A stretch of DNA of 64,000 nucleotides from Methylobacterium brachiatum (GTDB taxonomy: Bacteria; Pseudomonadota; Alphaproteobacteria; Rhizobiales; Beijerinckiaceae), in contig NZ_JAJALK010000012.1 of NCBI RefSeq assembly GCF_020523825.1, positions 1 to 64,000 of the forward strand, written 5' to 3'. The position numbers and the translations under genes were made by a program. A model generated the notes under the pieces. It ran no database searches. It saw only the letters and a list, made by a program, of their open reading frames with translations, and was not told the DNA's origin. Shown here piece after piece: positions 7,802-18,282 of the stretch; within the stretch, counting starts at the first letter, position 1; each line of letters begins with the position of its first letter.

Positions 7802-8372
7802 GGCAAACACCGGTTACGCGACTGACCGGCAGACCATGCGTCGGATACGGTAAAGGTCGCGTTGTCGAAATTGCCCGGCTGCCGTCCCGTTCTGGGGCTG
7901 CAGTTTTTGCCGAGAGCGTCCCGCCCAGTCCTTCCACAGATCAAGCGCCTATTGTGCGGCGCATCGAGCCCGCCCGTCTTATGCCGCGACGCGGCTGATC
8001 AGACCGCGCACCGTCCGAGAGCCGCCATTCCTGTGGTCCGTGCCGGCACGACTGATTTCGGGTTTCGTCGGCGCCCGCATCCAGCTCAGTGGGACGCAGG
8101 GTCACACTCAACGCAGGGCTTAGGAATTTAGGCCGATCCAAGGATCGCTGCACATGACAGTTGTGTGACGCGGCGATTACCTAAGGGGACTGTCGGTCTT
8201 ACAAATCGTAACACAGTCAGAAATAAACTGAAATAGAACGCACTGTAATCCACATGACCAGGCAGAACCCGGCTAAAATGTGACGTCAACCGATCCGAAA
8301 ACCCCGCCATATTCCGGCCCGTTTCTCGAACGACTGGCGCCGCCCCGGAAACAACAAGGGAATGCGGGAAGA
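7802..8372. other. 570-bp intergenic region between divergent ccrM and rlpA-like genes
   Basis: No convincing coding frame is present. The stretch from about 8150 to 8280 is noticeably richer in A and T than its surroundings (for example ACAAATCGTAACACAG and AAATAAACTGAAATAG). It probably holds the rlpA-side promoter, but I cannot place -35/-10 boxes with confidence. The ccrM promoter must lie near 7801-7900, where I see no CtrA box and no GANTC cluster. Confidence 0.5.
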
Positions 8373-8723
8373 ATGACATCTGGTTTCGGTAAGTTCGTGG
8401 CCACCGTTGGAATGCTCTCAGCCTTCGTCGGAACGACCCTCCCGGCTGCCGCCCAGAGCGGCGCGGCCTCCTGGTACGGGAGCGGCTCTCGCACCGCGAA
8501 CGGCGAGCGTTTCAACCCCAACGGACTGACCGCTGCCCATCGCAGCCTGCCGTTCGGAACCCGGGTCCGCGTCGAGAACCGCCGGACCGGTCGCTCGGTG
8601 GTGGTGCGGATCAACGACCGCGGCCCCTTCGTGCGTGGCCGCATCATCGATCTCTCGAGGGGCTCGGCCCGCGCGCTCGGCATGGGCGGCACGAGCTACG
8701 TCTCGCTTCAAGTCCTGAACTGA
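8373..8723 (+). CDS. RlpA-like double-psi beta-barrel protein, exported
   Basis: A 116-residue protein: a signal peptide (MTSGFGKFVATVGMLSAFVG, cleavage after AAAQ near residue 28), then a single DPBB domain with the RlpA signatures GAASWYG, RTANGE, TAAHRSLPFGT and NDRGPFVRGRIIDLS. RlpA proteins are septal or septum-associated, and some are lytic transglycosylases acting on denuded glycan strands. This one lacks the C-terminal SPOR domain that targets RlpA to the septum. An AAGGGA ribosome site precedes the ATG at 8373. Confidence 0.88.
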   Translation: MTSGFGKFVATVGMLSAFVGTTLPAAAQSGAASWYGSGSRTANGERFNPNGLTAAHRSLPFGTRVRVENRRTGRSVVVRINDRGPFVRGRIIDLSRGSARALGMGGTSYVSLQVLN

Positions 8724-8826
8724 GGACCCGGCGCCACCTGCGCCCGATCGCCGATGGAGGATCGGGATCCGATCCGGCTGCGCGCGCCTTGACGGCGCCC
8801 GGATCGGACCGATCCTGAAGCCGAGC

Positions 8827-8860
8827 GGCCTCCCGACGTTGCCTGCGGCGTCGGGAGGCC
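8827..8860 (+). terminator. Hairpin after the RlpA-like gene
   Basis: A perfect 12-bp inverted repeat, GGCCTCCCGACG (8827-8838) and CGTCGGGAGGCC (8849-8860), with a 10-nt loop. It lies about 100 bp after the stop and just before the next gene. No T-tract follows, so termination is likely but not certain. Confidence 0.55.
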
Positions 8861-8897
8861 CCATGTGCTGTGGGAGCAGCCCGGATCCAGCCGCCCC

Positions 8898-9212
8898 ATG
8901 CCCAAGCCCCTGATCGTCGATATCCCGCATGACCTCGGCCGCGACGAGGCCAAGCGGCGCCTCGAACACGGCACCGACCAAGCGCGGGCCTTCCTGGCCA
9001 AGAGCGGCGTCACCATCGACCAGCTCGCCTGGACCGGCGACCGCCTCGATTTCGGCGTCTCGGCCATGACCCAGAAGATCGGCGGCACGATCGATGTCGG
9101 CCCCGAGAGCGTGCGCCTCGAGGTGAAGCTGCCGTTCCTGCTCGCCCTGTTCGCCGAGAAGATCCAGAAGGTGGCGAGCAAGGAAGGCAATCTCCTGCTC
9201 ACCAAGAAGTAG
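8898..9212 (+). CDS. Polyhydroxyalkanoic acid system (PHA granule region) family protein
   Basis: A 104-residue protein starting MPKPLIVDIPHDLGRDEAKRR, with SAMTQKIGGTIDVGPESVRLEV and LPFLLALFAEKIQKVASKEG. This is the small PHA_gran_rgn family (TIGR02610-like), often found with PHA synthesis genes but with no proven biochemical function. No other PHA gene lies nearby. The ATG at 8898 matches the family start; an in-frame upstream start (8865) adds only low-complexity residues. Confidence 0.8.
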   Translation: MPKPLIVDIPHDLGRDEAKRRLEHGTDQARAFLAKSGVTIDQLAWTGDRLDFGVSAMTQKIGGTIDVGPESVRLEVKLPFLLALFAEKIQKVASKEGNLLLTKK

Positions 9213-9291
9213 CGCGCCGGAACCCCAGCCGCAGGCCTTCGTTGCCGCCCGAACGGTGCGGGACAGCACCGCGGGCCCTCTGGAGGACAAG

Positions 9292-9528
9292 ATGCCGGAC
9301 TTCACCCTCGCCGATCCGAGCCAAGTGCCGGAAGTTCCGCCCCAGCCCATGCCGGCGCCCGAGACCCCGTACGATCCGCCGCAGGCGCCGACGCAGCCGC
9401 CCGGTCCCGAGATCCCCGGCAACACCCCGGCCGAGACGCCGGGCATCCAACCGCCGGAAATCCCGGTCAACGATCCCGGCCCGCCGGAGATCAGCCCGCC
9501 CACCGGGCCGGCCAACCCGATCGCCTGA
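9292..9528 (+). CDS. Small proline-rich hypothetical protein
   Basis: A 78-residue protein of which roughly a third is Pro, in PxP and PP repeats (PEVPPQPMPAPETPYDPPQ), with almost no basic residues and no signal peptide or membrane helix. GGAGG at 9282-9286 is well placed before the ATG at 9292, which supports translation. It lies 79 bp after the PHA-system gene and 54 bp before the ABC-F gene, in the same direction. It is probably intrinsically disordered. I do not recognise a function. Confidence 0.6.
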   Translation: MPDFTLADPSQVPEVPPQPMPAPETPYDPPQAPTQPPGPEIPGNTPAETPGIQPPEIPVNDPGPPEISPPTGPANPIA

Positions 9529-9582
9529 GCGCCGGGAGCGGCCCGGTTTGAACCGGAGGCCCGGCACTGCCATAAGCCCGGC

Positions 9583-11382
9583 ATGGCCGCTCCCCCTCTA
9601 CTGACCCTCCAGGACGTCGCGCTCACCTTCGGCGGCACGCCGCTGATCAACCGCGCCGACCTGACCATCTCCCCCGGCGAGCGGACCTGCCTCGTCGGGC
9701 GGAACGGCTCGGGCAAGTCGACCCTGATGAAGATCGCCGCCGGCCTGGTCGAGCCGGACAAGGGGCGGCTGTTCGTCCAGCCCGGCACCACGATCCGCTA
9801 CCTGGCGCAGGAGCCGGACTTTTCGGGGTTCTCAACCACCCTCGATTTCGTCGAGGCCGGATTGCCGCCGGGCGAATCCGCCCATCGCGCCCGATACCTG
9901 CTCGAAAGCCTCGGCATGACCGGGGCGGAGGATCCGAAGCAGCTCTCCGGCGGCGAGGGGCGGCGCGCGGCGCTCGCCCAGGCGCTGGCCCCCGAGCCCG
10001 ACGTGCTGCTCCTCGACGAGCCGACCAACCATCTCGACCTACCGGCGATCGAGTGGCTCGAAGCGGAGTTGCGCGGAACCCGCGCCGCGATGGTTCTGAT
10101 CAGCCACGACCGGCGGTTTCTCTCCGCGTTGTCGCGGGCCACGATCTGGCTGGACCGCGGCGAAACGCGACGGATTGAACAGGGATTCTCCAACTTCGAG
10201 GCCTGGCGCGACGCATTCTTTGAAGAGGAGGAGCGCGACCAGCACAAGCTCGACCGCAAGATCGCCGCCGAGGAGCACTGGCTGCGCTACGGCGTCACCG
10301 CACGCCGCAAGCGAAACGTCCGCCGCCTCGGCAACTTGCACGAGCTGCGCCAGAACCGCCGCGACGTCCGTCGCCCGGTGGGCAGCGTCAGCATGAACGC
10401 CTCCGAGGCCGAATCCTCCGGGAGCCTCGTGGTCGAGGCCCGGGACATTTCCAAGGCCTACGGCGACCGGACCATCGTCGACGGCCTGTCCCTGCGGGTG
10501 ATGCGCGGCGACCGGCTGGGCATCGTCGGGGCCAACGGCGCCGGCAAGTCGACCCTGATCAACCTGCTGATGGGCCGGCTCGCCCCCGATTCCGGCCAGG
10601 TCGTGCTCGGCACCAACCTGATGCCGGTTGTGCTCGACCAGGCCCGGGCGACGCTGGAGCCCGGGATGACCGTCACAGAAGTGCTCACCGGCGGCCGGGG
10701 CGACAGCGTCACGGTGAACGGCCAGAGCCGCCACGTCATCGGCTATCTCAAGGACTTCCTGTTCACCCCCGAGCAGGCCCGGACCCCGGTCTCGGTGCTG
10801 TCCGGCGGCGAGCGCAACCGCCTGCTGATCGCCCGCGCGCTGGCGCAACCCGCCAACCTGCTGGTGCTCGACGAGCCGACCAACGATCTCGATCTCGAGA
10901 CCCTCGACCTGCTCCAGGAGATGCTCGGCGACTACCAAGGCACCCTGATCCTGGTGAGCCACGACCGCGACTTCCTCGACCGTGTGGCCGGCAGCGTGTT
11001 GGTCTCGGAAGGGTCGGGCCGCTGGGTCGAGTATGCCGGCGGCTACAGCGACATGCTGGTCCAGCGCGGGCAGGGGGTCGAGGCGCGCACGGTCGCGCCC
11101 ACGAAGAAGGAACCGCGCGAGCGCACGGCTCCGGCCGCCCAGCCGGCCGGAAAGCCGAAGCTCGGCTTCAAGGACCAGCACGAGCTGAAGACGCTCCCGG
11201 CCCGCATCGCCAAGCTGGAGGCGGCGATCGCCCAGCTGAAGGCGATCCTGGCGGATGCCGACCTCTACGCCCGCGACCCGGCCCGGTTCGACAAGGCCAC
11301 CGCCATGCTGGCCCAGGCCGAGACCGAGCTGTCGCAGGCGGAGGACCGGTGGCTGGAGCTGGAGATGCTGCAGGCGGGGTGA
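9583..11382 (+). CDS. uup: ABC-F family ATPase (Uup-like)
   Basis: A 599-residue soluble protein with two ABC ATPase domains and no membrane segment. Walker A motifs are GRNGSGKST (39-47) and GANGAGKST (about 316-324), signatures are QLSGGE and VLSGGE, and Walker B segments are VLLLDEPTNHLD and LVLDEPTNDLD. A linker of about 80 residues and a C-terminal coiled coil (about 525-595) follow the Uup pattern. Uup-type ABC-F proteins act on ribosomes and influence transposon excision and branched-DNA handling. The symbol is assigned on architecture and could also be a related ABC-F. Confidence 0.9.
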   Translation: MAAPPLLTLQDVALTFGGTPLINRADLTISPGERTCLVGRNGSGKSTLMKIAAGLVEPDKGRLFVQPGTTIRYLAQEPDFSGFSTTLDFVEAGLPPGESAHRARYLLESLGMTGAEDPKQLSGGEGRRAALAQALAPEPDVLLLDEPTNHLDLPAIEWLEAELRGTRAAMVLISHDRRFLSALSRATIWLDRGETRRIEQGFSNFEAWRDAFFEEEERDQHKLDRKIAAEEHWLRYGVTARRKRNVRRLGNLHELRQNRRDVRRPVGSVSMNASEAESSGSLVVEARDISKAYGDRTIVDGLSLRVMRGDRLGIVGANGAGKSTLINLLMGRLAPDSGQVVLGTNLMPVVLDQARATLEPGMTVTEVLTGGRGDSVTVNGQSRHVIGYLKDFLFTPEQARTPVSVLSGGERNRLLIARALAQPANLLVLDEPTNDLDLETLDLLQEMLGDYQGTLILVSHDRDFLDRVAGSVLVSEGSGRWVEYAGGYSDMLVQRGQGVEARTVAPTKKEPRERTAPAAQPAGKPKLGFKDQHELKTLPARIAKLEAAIAQLKAILADADLYARDPARFDKATAMLAQAETELSQAEDRWLELEMLQAG

Positions 11383-11485
11383 TACCGACCCGCGGCACAA
11401 ACCAGGGATACTGTCTTATCGAGCCTCGGCGGGCACAGTCTCGCGGGGCCGCAACGATCGCGAACCGACCGGAACGGATGATCGC

Positions 11486-12976
<1,491 letters not shown>

Positions 12977-13317
12977 GGGGTCCATTACGGCAGGGGCTGG
13001 AACCCGACGAGCACCTCCTCCGCAAAGGCAGCGCGCCTTCCTTCAGCGAAGCGGGGTACTCATGGGGCGAAACGTTCCTGCTGCGGCAATTGAGGGTTCA
13101 CAAACCGAACGATCACTCGCCTCGTCATCCCGGGGCCACGCAGTGGAGCCCGGGATCCAGAACCACCGACGGTTGAAGGACTTGCACGGTCGGCGGTTCT
13201 GGATTCCGGGCTCGCCTGCAGCGCCCCGGAATGACGGAGAAGTTTATCCGCCGCCGTCGCGGCAGCTGTAGCGGAGCGCGGTGAGGGATGGCCGCGCCCT
13301 TCCGTCAGAACCGCCCC
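12977..13317. other. 340-bp intergenic region carrying a palindromic repeat
   Basis: There is no supported gene between the convergent M32 peptidase and yhaN-like genes. The only structure is the inverted-repeat element at 13124-13235, described separately. The flanks look like ordinary high-GC intergenic DNA. Confidence 0.6.
13124..13235. repeat. Palindromic intergenic repeat, type A, copy 1
   Basis: A 112-bp element with near-inverted ends, GTCATCCCGGGGC and GCCCCGGAATGAC, and inner arms CCGGGATCCAGAACC and GGTTCTGGATTCCGG. It can fold into one long hairpin. A second copy with the same ends and inner arms lies at 28655-28765, with the central part and loop diverged. The size and structure fit a REP- or MITE-like element that does not code for protein. 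Confidence 0.85.
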
Positions 13318-16300
13318 CTACAGCTCCAGCACATCCACCGCATCGCCCAACCGATCCCGGGCGATCTCGGCGACGTGGCGGTGGTGGGTGAACAGGATCG
13401 GCTGGACGCTGGCACCGATCTCCGCGAGCGCGTCGAGGCCGTACCCGGTTCGCGCTTCGTCAAACGTTGAAAACAGATCGTCGCCGATGAACGGGGCGGG
13501 CTCGGCGCGGCCGGCGTAATCCTCCAGATAGGCCAGGCGCAGGGCGAGATAGAGCTGGTCGCGGGTGCCCTCGCTGAGCGCCTCGATCCCGACCAGCCCC
13601 CCGCCTGCGCGCTGGCCGGCGAGCTTGGGCGTGTCGGCCTCGTCGTAGGTCTGGGCGAGCCCGGTGAAGGCGCCGCCGGTGAGGGCCCGGAACAGGGCGC
13701 CGGCCCGGGCCACCAGAGGGTCCTGTTGGCCGGCCCGGTGCCGGGCCACCGCCTGGCCGAGCATCAGGCCGGCGAGCCGCAGCACCGCCCAGGAGCGGGA
13801 CGCCGCCTGGAGGTCGGCTTCCGCCGCCTTGCGCTCGGCGGCGGCCAGCTCGGCGCCGCTGCCGCCTTCGAGCTCCGCCCGGCGCCTCTCGGCCCGGTCG
13901 CGGTCGGCGAAGATGACCTGGCCGCGCTCGGCCTGCTCCTCGGCCTCCATGGCGAGCCGGGCCAGTTCCGCCTCCACGGCCTCCGGGGGGAGGGCGTCGA
14001 GGCCGGCGCGGATCTCGGATTCGGGCAGGCCGTCGGCGGCGCCTGCGAGGCTGCCGCGCAGCCGCAGGCGCTCGGCCCGAAGCATCTCCCGGGCGTTCAG
14101 CCGGCCGAACACCTCCGCGATGGCAGGGGTCGGCGCCTCGGCCAGATCCGGCATGGTTTCGGCGACCTGGCGGGTCAGGTCCGATCGGGCGGCGTCGCGC
14201 AGGCCGAGGGCGTGGCGCAGGGCCGTGTCCGCTTCCTCGAAGCGCCGGTCCAGCTCGGCGCGGCGGGCCTCCCGGGCCTGGGCGGTGACCAGGCGGGCAT
14301 GCAGGGTGCGGATCGCGCCGGTGGGCGGCGTATCGGCGAGGTCCGGTGCGAGGGCTTCGACCAGGGCAGCCGCTTTGGTCTGAAAGGCGTCCATGTCGCG
14401 CCGGAGCCCCGCCGCCCGGCGCTGCAGGGCGGCGCGCTCGGCGAGCCGGTCCGGCACCGTGCGCCAGGCTTCCAGCGCGCCCTCAGCCTCCTCGGGGCGG
14501 GCGGTGGCGGGCAGGCCGAGGGGCCTCAGCGCCTCCGCCCAGTCCGCCTGCCAGGCGGCGCGGCGCGACCCGGTCTCGGCCAGCGCGGCCTGCAGCTTCT
14601 CCGCGGTCGCGGCGGCGGCGCGGAGCCGGCCGCCGGTCTCGAGATTGGCCTCCCAGCGGCTCGCGAGCGTCGCGACCCGGGCCTCGAGCCGTTCGAGCGC
14701 CTGGCCGATATCGCCGTCCGGGGCCGGATCGAGCCCGGCCCGGGTGAACAGGTCGGCGAGCGGCGCCCGGGCGGATTCGATCCGGGTCTGCAGATGGTCC
14801 CGCTCGATCCGCTGCTCGGCCAGACGCTGCTCGGCCTCGATCAGGTTCTCGGTCTCGGCAAGCCAGGCCGCCATCTCGGCCGGGGGGCCGGGGACGAGGC
14901 CGGCGGGCTGCCAGGCCTCGCGCCAGGCGGCCTCGCCCTCGGCGATCTCGTCCGCGATCCCGGCGAGCACCCGTTCGGCTGCCGCCAGCGCCGCATCCTC
15001 GGCGGCGAGGCGGTCGAGATCGGCCGCGTGGGCTGCGACCCGCGCGGCGTCGGCGGCGCGCTCGTCGGCGAGGCGGTCCGCCTCGAACAGGGCGCGCTCG
15101 TAGGCGGCGAGCGTGCCGGGCTCTGTGGTCCGGCCGGCCGCGAGCGCGTCGCGCAGGGGCGCGAAGGCGGCGTCGCGCGCGGCCCGCACGGATTCGAGCC
15201 GCTCCTGGGTGGCGATCGGCCGGCCGGCCTCGCGCTCACGCAGGCGGGTCCGGGTGGCGTCCGCCTGGGCTCGCGCCGCGTCCCGGCGGTCGGTGGCGCG
15301 CTCCTGCTCGCGCCGCTTGCCGTCGAGCAGGGTGCGGTAGCGCGCGATCGTGTCGGCGCTGGGCAGGGGCATGCGGGCCAGCGCGGCGGTGTCGGCCACC
15401 GGCGGCGACAGACGCGCCGCCTGGTTGCGCAGCAGGGCCGTCTCCCGCCGGATCGCGGTGTCCAGCGCCTCGTGGGCGGCGAGGCGCTCGTGCAGCTTGG
15501 CAAGCGGCTTCAGGGCCTCGCGCAACGGCGTCGGATCGTGGGTGGCGCCGGCCGCCTCGACCTCCCGGGCCAGGCGGTCGCGCTCGGCCCTGGCGGCCGC
15601 AGCGTCGCGCGCCAGCTGCTCCTCCGCGGCGGCGAGCGTCCTGCCGTCGCGGATCAGTCGCTCGACCCGGGCGCGGGCGGCGTCGGTGGGCTGGCTGGCT
15701 TCCAGGGACGCGAGATCCGGGGCGCCGATCCGGGCGCGCAGGCGCTCCAGGTCGAGCCCGACCTTGTGGGCGTCGCCCTCGATCCGGGGCAGGTCGGTGC
15801 CGCCCTTCTCGAACTCCTTGGTGCCGCTGAATGCCGTCAGGATCTCCTCGGCCCGCAGGATCAGCGCCGGCTCCACCGGCACCGACTCGGCCTCGCCCCG
15901 CGCCCGGGCGAGGGCGGCGTCGGCGCGCGCCGCCTCGGCCTCGGCCTCACGGCAGCGTTCGAGGGCGGCGCCCAAGCGCTCGATCCAGGCGGAATCCGCC
16001 TCGGCGAGGCCGGCATCCGCGGCGATCCGGTGGTCCAGCGCGTCGATCTCGGCGACGATCGGCCGGGCGCGCTTCAGGCGCTCCAGCCGGGCGCGCTCGG
16101 TGGCCACGCGCTCGCGCTCGGCCCGCAGCGCATCGAGCTGCTGGGCGGCGGCCGCGATCTCGTCGTTCAGCGCGCGCCAGTCGCCGGCGCGCAGGCCCTT
16201 CTCGCGGATCGCCTTGCGGGCGGTCTCGTGCCGCTCCAGCGCCTGGTAGAAGGTCCGGTGCTTGGCCTGGCGAGGCGCGAAGATGCCCTCGGCCTCCGCG

Positions 16301-16794
16301 TCGAGGGCGGCTTGCAGCTCCGTGAGGCCGCGCAAGCCCGACCCAGCTGCGAACAGGCTGGCGCCGACCTCGCCCTCGACATCGACCATCTCGCGCCCGC
16401 CGGCCCGCAGGCTGCCGGCATCGAGGCCGAAGGCGCGGCAGAACACGGTGCGGGAAATGCCGCCGAGGAACGGCGCCAGGGCGTCGTCGGGCAGCGGCGC
16501 CTCGGCGGCGTCGATCAGCGTCCGGGTGTTGCCCTTGCGGCGGCGGAAGGCCAGGCGGCGCCCGTCGGCGGCCTCGACCTCGGCGCCGAGGCGCAGGAGC
16601 GGCATGTCGTGCAGGAAGGCGTAGCGGGTGGTCTTCTCGAAGCCGAACAGCAGGTCCGTGACCGCCGCGAGCGCCGTGCTCTTGCCGGCCTCGTTGGCGC
16701 CCAGCACCACGTGCAGGCGGGCATCGGGCCGGAAGGTCACGGTCCGATCGGTGAAGGCGCCGTAGCGCTCCAAAGCGAGGCGGATCAGCCGCAT
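13318..16794 (-). CDS. yhaN: YhaN-like SMC/Rad50-type ATPase (AAA_27)
   Basis: An 1158-residue SbcC/Rad50-like protein. The N-terminal Walker A is GANEAGKST (32-40) after MRLIRLALERYGAFTDR. Long Ala/Arg/Glu-rich coiled coils occupy roughly residues 180-1000, and the C-terminal half carries ALSEGTRDQLYLALRLA (signature) and FIGDDLFSTFDEAR (Walker B/D-loop). YhaN pairs with the YhaO nuclease, encoded 10 bp upstream, in a likely DNA double-strand-end processing complex. No zinc-hook CxxC is seen in the coiled coil, as in other YhaN proteins. Confidence 0.88.
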   Translation of the reverse strand: MRLIRLALERYGAFTDRTVTFRPDARLHVVLGANEAGKSTALAAVTDLLFGFEKTTRYAFLHDMPLLRLGAEVEAADGRRLAFRRRKGNTRTLIDAAEAPLPDDALAPFLGGISRTVFCRAFGLDAGSLRAGGREMVDVEGEVGASLFAAGSGLRGLTELQAALDAEAEGIFAPRQAKHRTFYQALERHETARKAIREKGLRAGDWRALNDEIAAAAQQLDALRAERERVATERARLERLKRARPIVAEIDALDHRIAADAGLAEADSAWIERLGAALERCREAEAEAARADAALARARGEAESVPVEPALILRAEEILTAFSGTKEFEKGGTDLPRIEGDAHKVGLDLERLRARIGAPDLASLEASQPTDAARARVERLIRDGRTLAAAEEQLARDAAAARAERDRLAREVEAAGATHDPTPLREALKPLAKLHERLAAHEALDTAIRRETALLRNQAARLSPPVADTAALARMPLPSADTIARYRTLLDGKRREQERATDRRDAARAQADATRTRLREREAGRPIATQERLESVRAARDAAFAPLRDALAAGRTTEPGTLAAYERALFEADRLADERAADAARVAAHAADLDRLAAEDAALAAAERVLAGIADEIAEGEAAWREAWQPAGLVPGPPAEMAAWLAETENLIEAEQRLAEQRIERDHLQTRIESARAPLADLFTRAGLDPAPDGDIGQALERLEARVATLASRWEANLETGGRLRAAAATAEKLQAALAETGSRRAAWQADWAEALRPLGLPATARPEEAEGALEAWRTVPDRLAERAALQRRAAGLRRDMDAFQTKAAALVEALAPDLADTPPTGAIRTLHARLVTAQAREARRAELDRRFEEADTALRHALGLRDAARSDLTRQVAETMPDLAEAPTPAIAEVFGRLNAREMLRAERLRLRGSLAGAADGLPESEIRAGLDALPPEAVEAELARLAMEAEEQAERGQVIFADRDRAERRRAELEGGSGAELAAAERKAAEADLQAASRSWAVLRLAGLMLGQAVARHRAGQQDPLVARAGALFRALTGGAFTGLAQTYDEADTPKLAGQRAGGGLVGIEALSEGTRDQLYLALRLAYLEDYAGRAEPAPFIGDDLFSTFDEARTGYGLDALAEIGASVQPILFTHHRHVAEIARDRLGDAVDVLEL

Positions 16795-16804
16795 TGTGCG
16801 CGCC

Positions 16805-18043
16805 TCAGCAATGCCGGCCGCCGAGGCGGCCCAGGATCAGCGCCTCGGCCTCGGCACAGAGCGCGTCGAACTCGGCCTCCAGATCGGCCTCCGCGGCGGC
16901 GGATGCCGGCATGCGGGCGCCAATCTCGGCGAGCGCCGCCTTGGCCCGACTGCGGAAATCCGGGTCGCGGTCGAGATCGGCGAGCAGGGCCGCCGGGTCG
17001 ATCGCCGCCCCGGAGGCCTCGACCGGAGCGCGGGGCCTCCGGGTCTCGATCTTCAGGCGCTCCAGCCAGATATCCTCGTGCAGCCGGTGGGCGGCGGCCT
17101 GGATCTCGGCGGTGACGTTGTCTCTGTCGGCCGAGAGCGCGTCATGGGCCGGGGTCGTGCCGGCCAGATGCACCCGCACCAGCACGAGGCGCTGCGCCGC
17201 CACCTCCGCCAGGGGCCGCAGGGCGGTCTCCACATCCTCGAGGGCGGCGCTTGTGTCGGCGGCCTCGCTCAGGTCGACGGTGACCTGCTCGAAGCGGGCC
17301 CGGTCGAGGGGGAAGCGGCTGACCCCGGTCACCCGCCCGTCTGCGACCTCCACCAGGACCGCGCCCTTCGCGCCGCATTCGCGCACGCTCCGGCCCTGGA
17401 TGTTGCCGGGGAACACGATCCAGGGATCCTGGGACAGTTCCGCATATTCGTGGATGTGGCCGAGCGCCCAGTAATCGTAGCCCCGCGCGGTGAGGTCGGC
17501 CACCGAGCAGGGGGCGTAGGTCTCATGCGCCGCGTGGCCCGTGCAGGAGGTGTGCAGCACGCCGAGGTTGAACCAGCCGGGCAGGGCGGCCGGGTAGGTC
17601 AGCGACAGGTTCTCCTCCACGGCCCGGGCCTGGAAGCTCCGGCCGTGCACGGCGACCCGCAGGGATTCGAGGCGCAGCGTTTCGGCGCGGCTCGCGGAGA
17701 AGACATGCACCGAGGGCGGCAGGGTGATCGAGCGGGTGATCACGCTCTCGGCGTCGTGGTTGCCGCGCACCAGGATCGTCGGGATGCCGGCCCGGTCGAG
17801 GCGCGCCACCTGGCGGGCGAAGAACAGCCCGATCGTGTTGTCGGCCCAGTCGCCGTCATAGATGTCCCCGGCCACGACCACGAAGGCGACCCGCCGCTCG
17901 ATCGCCTGGGTGACGAGATCCTCGAAGGCCTGCCGCCCCGCGGTGGCGAGCCGGCGGGCCAGCTCCGCGTCGCGGGTGGCGAGGCCCGAGAGCGGGCTGC
18001 CGAGATGCAGGTCCGCCGCATGGATGAAGCTGAAGCCCGACAT
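16805..18043 (-). CDS. yhaO: YhaO-like metallophosphoesterase (SbcD/Mre11-type nuclease)
   Basis: A 412-residue calcineurin-like phosphoesterase. Metal-binding motifs in order are HAADLHLGSPL (Asp11, His13), VVAGDIYDGDW, LVRGNHDAES and YWALGHIHEYA, the arrangement of SbcD/Mre11 nucleases. The C-terminal 150 residues form the YhaO cap region. It lies 10 bp upstream of yhaN in the same operon, so the two should form a nuclease-ATPase complex like SbcCD. The E. coli and Bacillus relatives are linked to DNA repair, but the exact substrate is not established. Confidence 0.9.
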   Translation of the reverse strand: MSGFSFIHAADLHLGSPLSGLATRDAELARRLATAGRQAFEDLVTQAIERRVAFVVVAGDIYDGDWADNTIGLFFARQVARLDRAGIPTILVRGNHDAESVITRSITLPPSVHVFSASRAETLRLESLRVAVHGRSFQARAVEENLSLTYPAALPGWFNLGVLHTSCTGHAAHETYAPCSVADLTARGYDYWALGHIHEYAELSQDPWIVFPGNIQGRSVRECGAKGAVLVEVADGRVTGVSRFPLDRARFEQVTVDLSEAADTSAALEDVETALRPLAEVAAQRLVLVRVHLAGTTPAHDALSADRDNVTAEIQAAAHRLHEDIWLERLKIETRRPRAPVEASGAAIDPAALLADLDRDPDFRSRAKAALAEIGARMPASAAAEADLEAEFDALCAEAEALILGRLGGRHC

Positions 18044-18150
18044 CGGCCCCCGGTGAGCAATCGGTGAGCCGGGGTCTTAGGCCGCCGGGGCGTGCGGCCT
18101 CAAGCGGCGACGGCGCATCGCTGCACAGGCGCGGGGCGCGTGCGACGGCC

Positions 18151-18282
18151 TCAGGACCGGAACTCGATCAGCATGGCCCTGGCGGCGTCCGAGAAAGTCG
18201 CTTCCTGCGTGTCCACGTCGGGGCATGGCACCCCGAAGCCTGCCCGTCGCACGTCCGGCTGCGAGGCGCGCCCGACTGTCAC
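18151..18282 (-). CDS. Possible small protein coupled to ygiQ
   Basis: A 43-residue frame that begins with GTG overlapping the ygiQ stop in a GTGA junction (18279-18282), a common sign of translational coupling. The product starts VTVGRASQPDVRRAGFG and ends ARAMLIEFRS, with no known domain, signal or helix. High GC makes chance frames common, so this is only a possibility. Confidence 0.25.
   Translation of the reverse strand: MTVGRASQPDVRRAGFGVPCPDVDTQEATFSDAARAMLIEFRS

Noticed and set aside
13726..17115. A plus-strand frame of over 1100 codons opposite yhaN/yhaO
   Set aside because: It is the mirror image of a conserved ATPase and nuclease. Its composition is repetitive (QAL, GAQ, RRG) and it has no known domain.
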